In this document: piece after piece, positions 43,169 to 55,200 of the stretch
How positions within the stretch are numbered: position 1 is the first letter of the stretch
How the letters are laid out: each line of letters opens with the position of its first letter
Origin: Owenia fusiformis
Taxonomy: Eukaryota > Annelida > Polychaeta > Sabellida > Oweniidae
NCBI GenBank assembly: GCA_903813345.2
Contig: CAIIXF020000010.1
Coordinates: 28,050,425-28,114,424 of the forward strand
Reading direction: 5' to 3'
DNA: 64,000 nt
Made by a program: the position numbers and the translations under genes
Notes under the pieces: generated by a model
Seen by the model: only the letters and a program-made list of their open reading frames with translations
What the model was told of the DNA's origin: nothing
Database searches by the model: none

Positions 43169-44112
43169 AAGGCTGCGTTTTTGAATGTCCGTGACACAAG
43201 TCAGTTGTACAGTTGTATAATATTTAAAATTGTACTAAAACCAATGAAAGAATCTCCTATTATCTTTTCTTAGCACAAATAGCATCACTTTTGTTATGTT
43301 GACTACAAAGCTTGTGATATTTCCCTACACAACATCATTTATTAAGATAAGAATGTCAACCTCTCTGAAATGCTGTTATTATTGCGCACTTTCTGAGGTC
43401 ACCTGACCATGACGTACCGTGTGCCAAGTTATTCTGGCGCTAAATCGAAAAGTTGTTGAAACTGAAAATTTTAAGCCAATAATTATATTTTGGCCTTACA
43501 ACATTACATTCGGGTTGAAAAGTTTTAATCCCCAAACACTGGCAATGTTTGCTGTTATATAACTAACTGTTATATAAATAAGTGATATTATACCCTTTTC
43601 AAACTTGATGAGAATAGCCTCAATCATGAAATAATTGGCTCAACATAAGAGTGAATAACTCGATTTTGAAAGCCAGGGTTTCATTTTTATCTACAAAATC
43701 GTATTTCGCGGCAAATTGTTTCAACCACACACGTCATGTCACGTGACGTAAAATTTCTGCTCTGAAAATAAAATCAGTTTTGCCGCGAAAACAGACTAGT
43801 GCTGACATTATATCCCCAATATCATGATAAAATGAATTTTTCGAGTTGTTGATGGTTCACCATTGTAAAGTGTGGCTTTCATACGGTAAGATAGCATTAA
43901 TATCTCTAAATCGAGTAAAATGTTTGAGTACAACTTTAATAAGTTTTCCCCCTAAGTATCACGAAAGATAACAATAACCCCAGCCTAGTGTAAATTACAT
44001 GGTCACCCGTTTTTCAACAAAACCAGCTCATTCAAGCGCACCTACACTCACATTATTCTTTTGAAAGACATCACGGTTGGAACTCAGTTGGGCAGTTCAA
44101 AAACGCAGCCTT
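43169..44112. mobile_element. Non-autonomous element with 17-bp TIRs (AAGGCTGCGTTTTTGAA)
   Basis: AAGGCTGCGTTTTTGAA at 43,169-43,185 is exactly inverted at 44,096-44,112. 944 bp, no coding frame. Flanks CT and AA do not give a clear target duplication. Confidence 0.65.
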
Positions 44113-44214
44113 AATAATATAATACATGTATATGTGAGTGTCCCGTTTTAAAAAGGATTGTCCGTTTATGGAAATTCATTAGAAAAAAATAATTAAAAAA
44201 TTAAAAATTTGAAA

Positions 44215-44310
44215 AATCAAAATATCGAATATCATTTGTGAAACCATCGAATACAACTTTTGAAACCATCGAATGTCACTTTTTAGAGGTGATATTCGAT
44301 GGTTTTGGGA
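44215..44310. repeat. Small hairpin with ACCATCGAAT motifs
   Basis: AAACCATCGAAT occurs twice (44,240 and 44,262) and inverted as ATTCGATGGTTT (44,294), which gives a hairpin just downstream of the receptor gene (past its 3' end on the minus strand). Confidence 0.55.
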
Positions 44311-44398
44311 ATTCTTTGCTAAAATATGATATCTTGATCCACATATCAAATATATCCTTGCAACCATGGGATAAATATCGATATTTGAAATGTCAATA

Positions 44399-47047
44399 TC
44401 AAAATTTGGTGGTGGATTGGTTCTTGGTGGTACTGGTGGTGCGAATGATAGAAGATGAAGTTGGATTCCGCGTCAACTGTTTCAAACATTTCAGTGACTT
44501 AAGAACTCTCTTTGTACAGACAGATGCGACAAAAATAAATGCACCTTGTAAAGCATTCAGAAGAATGAATACATACCACACAAAATCACTTCCAACAAAT
44601 GGTGCCACAAATCCTAAAATCCAGGTGAATCCCATGATAATAAATAGTTTTATGTACACGTCCAGGTGATTTTCAGAGCCTGATTTCACCTTCGCGGTCT
44701 GTTGCCAAGTTTGACGAAGTTTCCATACAGTAAGAGAGTAAAAGACAATGTTGAACACAATCATGAGTGCGAGGGGCCCAGCAAAGAATACCAAATTAGC
44801 ATACGTGTTGGAAATCAAGCAAACTGGATCTCCATACATTGGTTTATAAGAGCTAGGTATGTCTGCATTATCCAGTGCTACAGACACACCTACTATAGCC
44901 CCTGGTGAAACCCAGGCAATCAAAGAGTATACCACAAAGCGTTTGAAGCCTTTATAGGCTGCTTGAAGAGTAGATCTGAATGCAAGGTACATATCGAGCG
45001 CAATGATGACCATCCAGGCAAACGTGACAAGATAAAAGTAGTGAATAAGAACACCAACTGTTTTGCAAGCCTCCATCATCCCAACTAGCATTGGCCCGAC
45101 TAAATAGAGAGAACTAGCAAGACACAAAGCAAGAACAAGTGAAAACTGCATCTTTCCTGATAAGGTATGGAAAACTGGCACAAAGATCTGAAGGATCAAT
45201 CTCGTAATCATGCAAATGATAGATATAGACAAGCATATAATTGTCACTAGCCCCATTGTGTCAGCGGAGTCTGCTAACAATGAATTCGAGCCAAGAGTAT
45301 CCGACTCCTCAATTACTTCTCCAAGAGCAGCATCAACAGTATCATCATTAACAAAGTTTTGTTGAATCATATCAAAACACGTAACATTGTCATATGATTC
45401 AACACACAGTTTTAGGGTATCGGAATCGAAGAAATATGTGTTGTAAATCTCATTGAACGCATCAAAAACTTCATAGAATGGAGTATTGTGCTCCAATGCT
45501 GTCTGGTTCACTGGTTTCTTGATTAGAAATACAGCAGTCAACGTACAATTTAGAGATTCACCATCATAATGAACAACGTGTGTCAAATTCGCTCTATTTA
45601 ATGGTCGCCCGACAAAAGACTGAAAAGCATCAATGAAACTGATATCACTCGCCAAAGCCTGTGTGTATGGTTGGGAAAAGGAGTATATCCACTTAGCAGT
45701 AAAGGTGTCTCGTGAATATACTTGCACACACTTTTCATTCCTGTATTCATAACCACGCTCACATACATTGTCGCAATAGCCATTCTTTTCACAGTTGTAT
45801 GTTAAACTTTCGCCATTGACATTGAATCCAATTTTTGTTCCCTTATTTGGATCAATATCGAGAAGAAGAGAGAATGAGAACTTTTTCAAACCGTTACTAG
45901 TACCACCACCATTAATGCTAAAGTATATGAGGCTACACATGAAGTGATCTGTCGGAATGTCATTACAGAAAGCACAGAATTCATTTTTGAAGTTCGTGTC
46001 ATGATTCGAGACAATCTGTCTAGGACTGTTATAGCACATGGCCTTGAGGGCATCACTGCCACAGTCTTCGCTGCATTCATCTGTAACCAATGAATAACAA
46101 CGTCTGGCTTGAGCTGTGAGTTTTATACGGCATCTTCCTTCATCAATATACTTCATCAGATCATCAATTGATTGAACAAGTTCTTCCTCGACTTCGCATT
46201 CGACATCACTAGGCCATGGAATTATATTCTCAACTGATACGTTATTACATATCGCACAATATCTATTGATGTAGTGTACATCACTCGAGTTATCATTAAC
46301 TGGTATAAGGTTCATGATTCCATCATCTGCGTTGACACATGTGTCCATATTTGGGCATGTATTTATAATTTGACGAAAGTCAGAAGAGGTCTTGTCATAA
46401 TCTATATCAATGCAATCAAACGTGATATTTTTTGTTGTCATATTTTCCTGGATTTGCTTGGCTACTTTTGCATCAGCAGGGCATGCGCTGTTATAATCTA
46501 GACAACAGTCTCTGTTGGATTGACAGTATATATCACATGAACAGAGAGGAGCATCTGGAATTTGTGTCTTCTCTCCGCATCTATTCATACAACTATACAT
46601 GCTTGGTTCTTCCATGCTACAGTTTGGTGTCATGAATTGTAACAGTTCCAAATCGAATTCAGCATCACATGGTCCCATATCATCAAATTCATACTCTAAT
46701 AATATTGGATCTAGGTGGATCGCAATTTGTGTGGTTTCGGCTTTACTTGGTGACATGACTGTAGTTGTTTCATTACTTAGTATTATGATGAAATCAAGGA
46801 AATCACCATAGTCAAAGTGTTTTTCTTCCTCCATCAGTGGTCTTTCATCGTCATTACCGGACACATTTTCCATTGATCGTTCATCGTCTGCCGCAAATGT
46901 AGTGGTTGGATTGTCCGTTGCAGCCACTGCAGTGATATTTATATCTCCATTTGATTCGGATTCTGTGTTAACATTTGCTTCAGCAACTTGGGCACAAAGC
47001 CTTATTAAAAGAAACAAAGTTATCAGAACTTCTATTTTAGATTCCAT
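44399..47047 (-). CDS. Somatomedin-B domain family B-type GPCR, intronless
   Basis: Encodes 882 residues in one exon, an orphan surface receptor. A signal peptide (VLITLFLLIRLCAQVAEA) spans about 6-23. An acidic, N-glycosylation-rich stalk is followed by a somatomedin-B-like domain with eight cysteines (153, 157, 169, 171, 175, 181, 182, 189; CDIYCQSNRDCC core). A long cysteine-rich ectodomain follows, with NRYCAICN and NEFCAFCN repeats (about 230-360). Seven membrane segments lie at about 598-845, including GFTWILGFVAPFV in TM6 and LNALQGAFIFVASV in TM7, typical of secretin/adhesion (family B) receptors. No GPS-like cleavage motif is seen before TM1. The cytoplasmic tail is short and Ser/Thr-rich. 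The start ATG is supported by the signal peptide. The architecture resembles Methuselah-like/adhesion receptors of marine invertebrates. Ligand unknown. Confidence 0.93.
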   Translation of the reverse strand: MESKIEVLITLFLLIRLCAQVAEANVNTESESNGDINITAVAATDNPTTTFAADDERSMENVSGNDDERPLMEEEKHFDYGDFLDFIIILSNETTTVMSPSKAETTQIAIHLDPILLEYEFDDMGPCDAEFDLELLQFMTPNCSMEEPSMYSCMNRCGEKTQIPDAPLCSCDIYCQSNRDCCLDYNSACPADAKVAKQIQENMTTKNITFDCIDIDYDKTSSDFRQIINTCPNMDTCVNADDGIMNLIPVNDNSSDVHYINRYCAICNNVSVENIIPWPSDVECEVEEELVQSIDDLMKYIDEGRCRIKLTAQARRCYSLVTDECSEDCGSDALKAMCYNSPRQIVSNHDTNFKNEFCAFCNDIPTDHFMCSLIYFSINGGGTSNGLKKFSFSLLLDIDPNKGTKIGFNVNGESLTYNCEKNGYCDNVCERGYEYRNEKCVQVYSRDTFTAKWIYSFSQPYTQALASDISFIDAFQSFVGRPLNRANLTHVVHYDGESLNCTLTAVFLIKKPVNQTALEHNTPFYEVFDAFNEIYNTYFFDSDTLKLCVESYDNVTCFDMIQQNFVNDDTVDAALGEVIEESDTLGSNSLLADSADTMGLVTIICLSISIICMITRLILQIFVPVFHTLSGKMQFSLVLALCLASSLYLVGPMLVGMMEACKTVGVLIHYFYLVTFAWMVIIALDMYLAFRSTLQAAYKGFKRFVVYSLIAWVSPGAIVGVSVALDNADIPSSYKPMYGDPVCLISNTYANLVFFAGPLALMIVFNIVFYSLTVWKLRQTWQQTAKVKSGSENHLDVYIKLFIIMGFTWILGFVAPFVGSDFVWYVFILLNALQGAFIFVASVCTKRVLKSLKCLKQLTRNPTSSSIIRTTSTTKNQSTTKF

Positions 47048-49590
47048 CTCTAGAAAATCTTTTTTTCAATAATTAGCGCACCAGGCGTCTTCTCTGTCTT
47101 TTGACAAATAGCGTCTCTAACAGTCTCAGTTGATTTCTACTTTTATCCAGTGATCGATATGCTCCAGTTTGATATGTCAATGCATTTTGGTACAAATAAC
47201 TCTGATATGAATTCGATAAGTGTATGTGTCACGTGAATATGTACACCACCGGCCAGAAACATGGAAATAATGAAATAAAACTTACATGATACATCCTATA
47301 TGTCCACATATGTATGCTCTATATGGGTCTATTAGCTTTTTGAAGATTATTGACATAGACATACTGAAACCTCATTGTCGTCATCTTTGTTTATGTGGAG
47401 ATTACTAGTGTTAGCACTAGTGTTGTAATACTAAACGTAATCAAACTGACTGGGCCAATTAATTGAAGCAAACACTTTCCTCATATTAGGTTTAATAATT
47501 ACACTGACTTACATCTAGATAGCCGATTAAAACCTATGGGGGTTCACTCTGAATAATTGGGGTAGATATGTGCAGCACGGTCCATTTTGGTTTTGGGCAT
47601 CCAAACCATGGAAACTGGCCAATATGAGAGGAACAAACATTGAAGAAGGCACCTTTTTTAGGTCAAAATTCAGTTTTATACAAAAATGGCATTAAATTGG
47701 TTAAATTGGTTCAGTTGCCAAGGCCTTGGACAAATCCCTGGAAAAGTGGATTTTCTTTTCAATTTTAATGATATTTCGAGATATTTTGTCCTAGCAAACT
47801 CCAGAGAGGAATTAAACATGGACACCTTCAATCTTGGGAGAAAATTGACGTGCAAAATATTTGCTCTCAGAAATAGGTTAATTCCCCAATGACTCGAAAC
47901 TCAATTTGATGGATTTTGAACGCCATACATTTAAACTGGTTTATACTTTTGGTATTGCAGGTTTAGTGTTGCAACACTTTTTGAGGAGAATGTAAATCAC
48001 TGGCTGCCCCATCAAAGAACGTCATCATAACATTTGACTAATTGTGTACCAAATGACAGACTCTACAACAAAGGAAATGATTGTAAGGGAGAAAGAATAT
48101 GTTATTAATTCTTGCTTTATGAAAACTTGTCACTTGATTGAGTGTTTTAACTGATAATGAATTGATTTAGGGCTGGCATTATTTTTCAATTACTATTGCA
48201 CAATATACTTGATTAAATCTACATTTTGTTAGATTGACAAGGTTCCAATAACATTTGAACATTTTTCAATTGACTTTTGTATATTAAGAGAATCATTTTG
48301 TAAGTAAAATATTGATTATAACCTTTGGATGTATTTGTAAGTACGTATTTGTAAGATTGCAGTAAAGAATAAGTATGTAACAGCAATACGTGAGTTGTGT
48401 TATCAAGTAAAATACCTTCTCACGAGTCCATTAAACGCAGCGTTGCAAATTAAGTAAATTGTCAAATTCTGGCAAGTGAGAACGTGAATATGCGAACCGG
48501 AGTGCAACTTTGCGCTTGCTTCCAAAGCTGTCCAGGGTTTTCCAAAAGATACTTCCACTTACGAACACACAAACGATGTATAACGTACACGGGAAGTTGG
48601 GAACGTATTTGACTCAGGTCCCGTTCGTCAGTGCAAGTTAACGTCGGGTTTTTTCGTTCATGTGTGAGTTTTAATTTATCTAAGCAATGCATTTGCTAGA
48701 ATTGGGAGGGGGGACTTCAAGAATTTTCATAATAATCAAATAACTATAAATATTAAACACGGAGGCAGTGTCAACGTTTGAAATGCATTTGCGAATGGTC
48801 CAAATGAAACCCATTTCCCACGAGAAACCAATTTTCTTGATTATTTTAGGGATTTAACTTGCGTCATAAATAGGAGCGTTATTCATGTATTAGGGAACAG
48901 GTTGTTCAAATAAAAACACCCTTCAAGTAGGGTCAAAATATGACATTCTTCTCAAACTTAGTCAAACTTTGATCTGAATAGCAGGAATTCCCATGATGAA
49001 CGACTAGAACTCACTTTTGTTGTTATGGAAATACAATATTATACAATATTGTAAGAGCCCTTAATTTCAAACACTTCAAAATGGCAAGTTTGATAAAAAC
49101 TAGCAAATTAATTCCATGTAAGGTTGAAATACCAGTCATCAGTAATAGAACAATTGTTAATGAATTGTTATGTAATTTGAATGATAAATTAATTGATTAA
49201 ATAATTGGTATTTGTACAGCATAATGACGTGGTGTTATGAGATGGCTATAAGATTGTTGATTCAGCTTTACCATATTGATCAGAAGTTATGTAAACGAAA
49301 CAGGAAACAATTTACATTTAAATTACCAATAACTGGACAGGCCATCCAAATCACAAAAACAAAACGGAAAAGCCACTTATCTAAATTATTTGCATCACGC
49401 CAGAATAGAGTGCTAATCAGATCGATATTTGATTGTTCTTTGATACGTTACACAATAATGGTAAAATCGTCATTATATTATGGATTATTAGGTTACTGAG
49501 TCATTAAAACTGGCGACTGGAGAGGACTCTCATTGGTACAGCAAGCGTGTTTCCTTGAAAATCCTTTTTAAACGTATATTATATGATTAT
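47048..49590. other. Intergenic, no gene recognised
   Basis: It holds the presumed receptor promoter next to 47,048 and otherwise AT-rich sequence. Short frames (for example 49,212-49,499 plus, basic composition) have no recognisable domain. Confidence 0.45.
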
Positions 49591-49596
49591 AGAATT

Positions 49597-49811
49597 CATA
49601 GGCGTAGCCAGGGGGTGCGATGGGTCCCCCAGAATCAATGAAAAAACATGAGATGAACAAAGAAATGCTTTAAAATCCTATTTATTTGAAGCGTCTAGCT
49701 CGAATGAAGCTACATCAATTTTTGTAAAATTCAAGATAAATCTTAATTTTTTGGCTTGTTTATGCCAAAATCGACCCCCCCCCCCCTGACTGGAAGCTGA
49801 CTACGCCCCTG
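49597..49811. mobile_element. MITE with GGCGTAG ends (hAT-like)
   Basis: Starts CATAGGCGTAGCCAGGGGGT and ends AGCTGACTACGCCCCTG. It contains a poly-C run next to the right end. Imperfect inverted ends of about 16 bp. hAT assignment rests on the CA(G/T)xGGCGTAG ends. No certain 8-bp duplication. Confidence 0.6.
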
Positions 49812-50214
49812 CAATTTATTATTATAATGATAAGGTTTCGTATCAGAATTGCACATTTTGCCCTTTCTGTCGTTTTGATTTCTATTTTACCATTGCGACT
49901 TTTTTGCGACTTTTTTTCGCCCATACAACCCTGAAAACTGACCTAAATAATAATTAAACGAACGTGGAAACTAACGGACGGCAAGCCAGCATTTTCTTCT
50001 CTCGGTGAAAAAAAACTGATTACTCAGGACGAAAACGTATGATTTCTTTCGTGTCTCTTATGAAATGGTGTAAGATTTACAGTAAGTAGAGCTGCCCTCT
50101 ATTAGTCTAGGAACAAAAGACCGAATAAGAGGTTCCGTGTCCTTTTTAGAGGCGAGCTAAGTGACATATGTTTTTATAAACTAAAAGTGATACTGGGGGT
50201 CGTTTCAAGAAAAT

Positions 50215-50565
50215 TTATGTTGGCAATTCTGAATCCGCGACGGCGTTGCTATGGTAACCAAGCAAATTTGCCACACCCACTTTTAGGGGCTCCTTTCAGT
50301 GGTTGGCCCCTATCTCCGTCATTATTGCTCAGATTTCAATCAAATTCACACCAAATGGAAGGTAATAGATCATGCAATCAGGAGGTATTAAGTTGGCAAT
50401 TTTGAATCAGCGGCAGCGTTGCTATGGTAACAAAGTAAATATGCCATACCCATTTTTAGGGCTCTTTTCAGTGTTTGGCCCCTATCTTCGTCATTATTGC
50501 TCAGATTTAGATGAAATTGGCACTAAATGAAAGGTAATAGATAAAGCAATCATACAGTATAAAGA
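50215..50565 (+). repeat. Tandem duplication, 172-bp unit
   Basis: GTTGGCAATT(C/T)TGAATC starts units at 50,219 and 50,391. Both contain GGCGTTGCTATGGTAAC-like, TTTTTAGGG and TTCGTCATTATTGCTCAGATT sequences. Two copies only. Confidence 0.8.
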
Positions 50566-51124
50566 AATATGCAAATAGGGTGATTTGCATCTTAATCATG
50601 ACATCATAACTGTTTGTTTTTGTGTATTTTATTTTAATCATGATGTATAAATCTTTGAAATTATTGTCTTTAAAATGGTTAGTAATGATTTTAACTAAGT
50701 AATTAGTTTATATCTTTTAGTTTATCATTAGTTTATTACATTCATACATGTATGGTCATAAAAAAGTGAGTAGATGTAATGACAGTGTCCAATTCACACT
50801 GTTGCTATGGTAACAGCAAGTAGCAAAACTATTGGCTGTAAACAATAATTATTTAGGAAATGTTACATTTTGACCATTTGACTGACATGTTTTCTTTTTG
50901 AAAGGAGCACGTACGTTATCGCAAACAATTTCAGACGGTTATATCTTGGTTTATGACTATTTTCTGATAATAAGGACAGGTTTATGTTTTAGATCCATAG
51001 ATTATATCAAAGAAAATAATATACAGTAATAATAAAGTCAAACAAACTCGGAAATATTTAACTTAAATTCCACACACTTTTCAAAGATGTTAACCTCATT
51101 TTAGACAAAACTGCAATTATTTTT

Positions 51125-51540
51125 TACATTGTTAAATGCATTACTATTCTTTATTTTAATGTACCAAATATTTCTTGAAAGAAAAATTTAATTGCTTTAA
51201 GATAAGAGTTCCCCATGTTTTTTTCCATTGAAAAACCTCATGCTATCCATTGGTTTCAGTTCATTTTGGTCATCCAAATTCAGTATATTTAAAGTCCCTG
51301 GAGCAATCAACGTTTCTTCTTAGGAAATCGAATATGTCTCAAAGCACATTCTGATTATGCATTCAACAATATAATAAAAGGTTACATTTTTGGTGAAAAA
51401 CATTTTTGAAAAAGTATGTTGATCAGTCCATTGCCCCTTCAATATCACTTAGGTCTGATTTACTTAATTATCATTATATATACTTTTCTTGAAGATAATG
51501 AATGGATCTAAAAGATACACTCATGTTCATGATCATTGTA
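51125..51540 (+). repeat. Dispersed repeat, inverted copy at 10,880-11,610
   Basis: Contains CCATTGGTTTCAGTTCATTT, TATGCATTCAACAATATAAT and ATCACTTAGGTCTGATTTAC, matching the inverse of the 11-kb region. The upstream piece 50,903-50,930 matches 9451-9475. Confidence 0.75.
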
Positions 51541-51690
51541 ATTGAGGAACAAAATGAGAAAATTTGGAGGTATTGGAAATTACGTTTCCATCAATAGTAT
51601 AAGTATTTTCATCGCAGGTTGAGTAAATAAAAATGCAAAGGTAAAGAGTAGTTGGGGGAGCTAAGGTTGCCAAACTTATGAAGTTGAGTG
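51541..51690 (+). repeat. Dispersed repeat, family also at 15,230 and 24,460
   Basis: GAGAAAATTTGGAGGTATTG, GTTTCCATCAATAGTATAAG and GAGCTAAGGTTGCCAAACTT are shared with the copy upstream of the transporter gene. Confidence 0.75.
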
Positions 51691-52035
51691 CATATTTTAG
51701 AATGTATGTAAAGGTTCTATGTTTACTATTCTTATGGAATCAAATATCAAACGTTGTATTTTTAGATGTAAATATCCAGAAAACTAGCAGAAAATGAAAA
51801 ATTGCTCTGGTTTCAAACCCTTTTTAGAGGCTGGTATTCAAGAGGTTAATAATATTAATAATAGTCTTTACATTCATTGTATTTGCGTAGATATGTACAT
51901 AGAGGTAATAAATATATCAGGACTCAGACAAGCGTGAAATGGTGTTTGGGGAGTAAACTAATGATTTCATTTGAAACTATTATTGCATTTCCGCACTTAG
52001 TGCTTGACTGCTTGTGAAAAATCATATAATTCAAA

Positions 52036-52276
52036 ATGGAAATTTCAAAATGCATTCTTTCGAGTATATGTATATGCATTGTGCTTATATCAAACATAAT
52101 GATGGAGTCGTGTTCAAAGAGGGGACCGCGAAATAGAACGCCAACAAATTTTACTGTGTACAAAAGAACTCTAACTTTAATCGCCGATGGCGTACGAGTT
52201 TCACGCAAGAAAGCTCCATGGCCAGACACGTGGCAGAACTTTTGGAATGACGCTGGATCGTCAACAGTAAAATTTG
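52036..52276 (+). CDS. Copy A exon 1
   Basis: Start ATG in context TTCAAAATGG, donor GTATGT. Encodes the signal peptide and ADGVRVSRKKAPWPDTWQNF. Conserved almost base for base in copy B. Confidence 0.85.
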
Positions 52277-55200
52277 GTATGTAAAACTACATAAAAAATA
52301 TATTTATCATGAATGTGAAATGAATTCGAATGAACTTATAGCATATTTATTATTCTTATAAATCGTCATCTATTCCTAAGAATAGCACACGTACGGACGG
52401 ACGTATAGAGCTGCGCAATAAATGATGACGTAATCAAAAGCTTCACAAGTTATACGGGAATAATAAACATGCTATTAGTGAGTTGCGTATTCTCTATGCT
52501 ATGAATAAATTCCTCGTAAGCGTCCTTCTTTACATTACCCGCTCCCCCCCCCCCCCCCTCCGAAAAAATATGTTGAACCTGTGTGAAAATATCCTCGGAA
52601 GGTTAGAGAAGTTATGATTAACAATATTGAGATATATTTCTAGCTTTTATCAAAACAATTTTCGTAGTTTTGAAACTTAACATACTTTTATATCTTTTGG
52701 GTGACAATCCATAATTTTCACCTTCATTTTCACTTGACATATTCAATAGCAAGAATGATAATATATTCTAAATTTAGGAAGAAAATTCATCAAGTGGGCT
52801 GATGAAGAGTATGGCATCAATGCTACTGCTCTCACAGATGAACAGCTAACAAATGGAGAGGAAGTGGACTTGGGGGGATTCTTCTATACACCTCATATGC
52901 CTGATATAACGTATAGAGTTATTTCGGAAACAACTAAGACGAAAATGACGTATTATAGGAATACACAAGTTAGAGATGCAGCGTTCGTCTTAATCGCTAA
53001 GAAGTCATTTAATAGTTCAGGTATGATCATATCAATTGGCTACATGACGCGTATGACGAATATGATGAAATTTCATCAAACAACATTCGCGACGAATGAT
53101 ACGATGCCCGATCAGAAAGTTTCTTATCAAATGCTCTCATTTTCTTGTTTCTTGAGATTTTATTTTTGAATGAGACTTACACAAAATAGATCTATGTTTC
53201 TGTATTCTAATTCTGGTAGAGTGGAGCAGGTGTCTCACTTTCAATATTAGGGGTAATTTCACGCCATTCATTAATACGGGCTATATGATGACTCTCTCCC
53301 AAGCTTCATGTGCCTTCAAAATATTCTTTTCTGAAGGAGATACCCTTCTATCTATTTACACAATTTTTGAAAACATGAAGAAGGTTTTCGTTTGGAATCA
53401 AATATTTTGTAGAGTCTGCCATGAAAACTTCAACTCATTGTCCTCAAATCTCAATTCACGGAAAGGCCATTTCGCCTCATGTAACAAATAGTAATTACAT
53501 CATTTTTAAAATGCATTTACACTTGCCATCTTGTGAAGAAAGGTTTTAGTCATCAAAATGCGGTGTCAAGGTATCTCTGTTCAATTTTCAGGCAATCTTA
53601 GAGAGACCATTCAAAAACACTGTGCAAAATGTGCGATATCTCCTGTTTTATTTCAAGAGATTTGCATAAATAGTTTGCAAATCTCCTTAGAATCCCCTAA
53701 AATATAGTCAGATATCAAATGTTTAATACGGACATAGTTGAGTATCATACCACCTATATCAAATTATTTGATGGTATGTCAAGGAATAGGTCCCAAATTA
53801 TACTAATTTAAATGGAGATATGATCAGGAGATTTGCAATCTATATTAAATATCTTCTGTCTATACTCTTAAAAACTGACTATATCTTACTATTCATACAG
53901 TACTGGATATACACAACAGGAGATATGCAGCCTATTCTGTGCTAGAGACAGCTTATTTCAGCTTATATCAGGAGATACTCCCAAATCAGACCCCCAAAAC
54001 AGGAGATACTCTAACTATACGAAATGACGTCATCAGGTCTCATTGCTTGCAGCGCTAATAAAGTAAAATCACTTATCTAGCTTATTAACCACAACTTAAA
54101 TATTTAAGCTATTAGATAAACAAATTGGAGAAGCTTATCCCTTCTCTGTTGTCTATTAATAAAGTGAATTGTCAATAAGATAAATAACTTTGTGATTTTA
54201 ACATTCAGTGAGGTAAAATGTATGTACAAAAGTTAATAAGTATTAGTTACATTCCATTGTTCAAAACTGTTTTCTTTAATTTTTAATTTTATATCATAGT
54301 TCCCCACACAAGTACCATTAGATTAATCCATAAATTATAACAAACTATTAATGTAAACTTGTCACGTGGATTTCTAAATAGAAACTACTTTATCAAAGGG
54401 ACTATAATCTGGTGGTTTTCAGATTTTATAAACACATTGTTTGAGATAACTAAATTGTTTTTTAACACTTATAATACAGCAGATATAATAGATAACAGAA
54501 AACATGAATTGTGAAATATAAGAGAATACACGTTGTTTAACAAAGGGCATACAGATTGTAGGTTGTATCTGTGTAATATGGAGCCTCTGTTCTCTAATGT
54601 AAACTCAATCTGAAGGTGAAACAATGTAGTAAAACCGAGTGGAAAACTCATTCATTAAAATAGTATTTTTCCACAGAATCGATGGATTTAATTCAAAATT
54701 TGACACAATGTTTATCATAGTGTTGGGGACATTATGCCATCAAATTTATTTAAAAGAATTCATTTGCAAATTATATTTATTGGAACTTAGAACCGTCAGT
54801 CATGATGGTTCTAAGTTCCAATCCATTAACTTTAATAAACGGATTAGTTTTCAAAACTCATTACACTGAAATTTAATAATTAGGGATTAAACATTTATGT
54901 TAGCATTTTGCTCTGACATGTCTCAAGATGTTATTTACATCATTTCCCAATACTACTCAATATTACAGAATATTTGACATTTACAATGGTATGCATCATT
55001 CTACAATAATATGCATTGATTCAAAATCCCGAATCCCAATTACTGCTCAATATTCAGTGTAACTTGACATTTACAATGGTGTGCATCATTTCAACAATAG
55101 TATGCATTGATTGAATATCCCAATTATTACTCAATATTATTGTATAAAATGACATTTTAATGGTATGCATCATTCTACAATAGTTTGCATTAATTGATTT

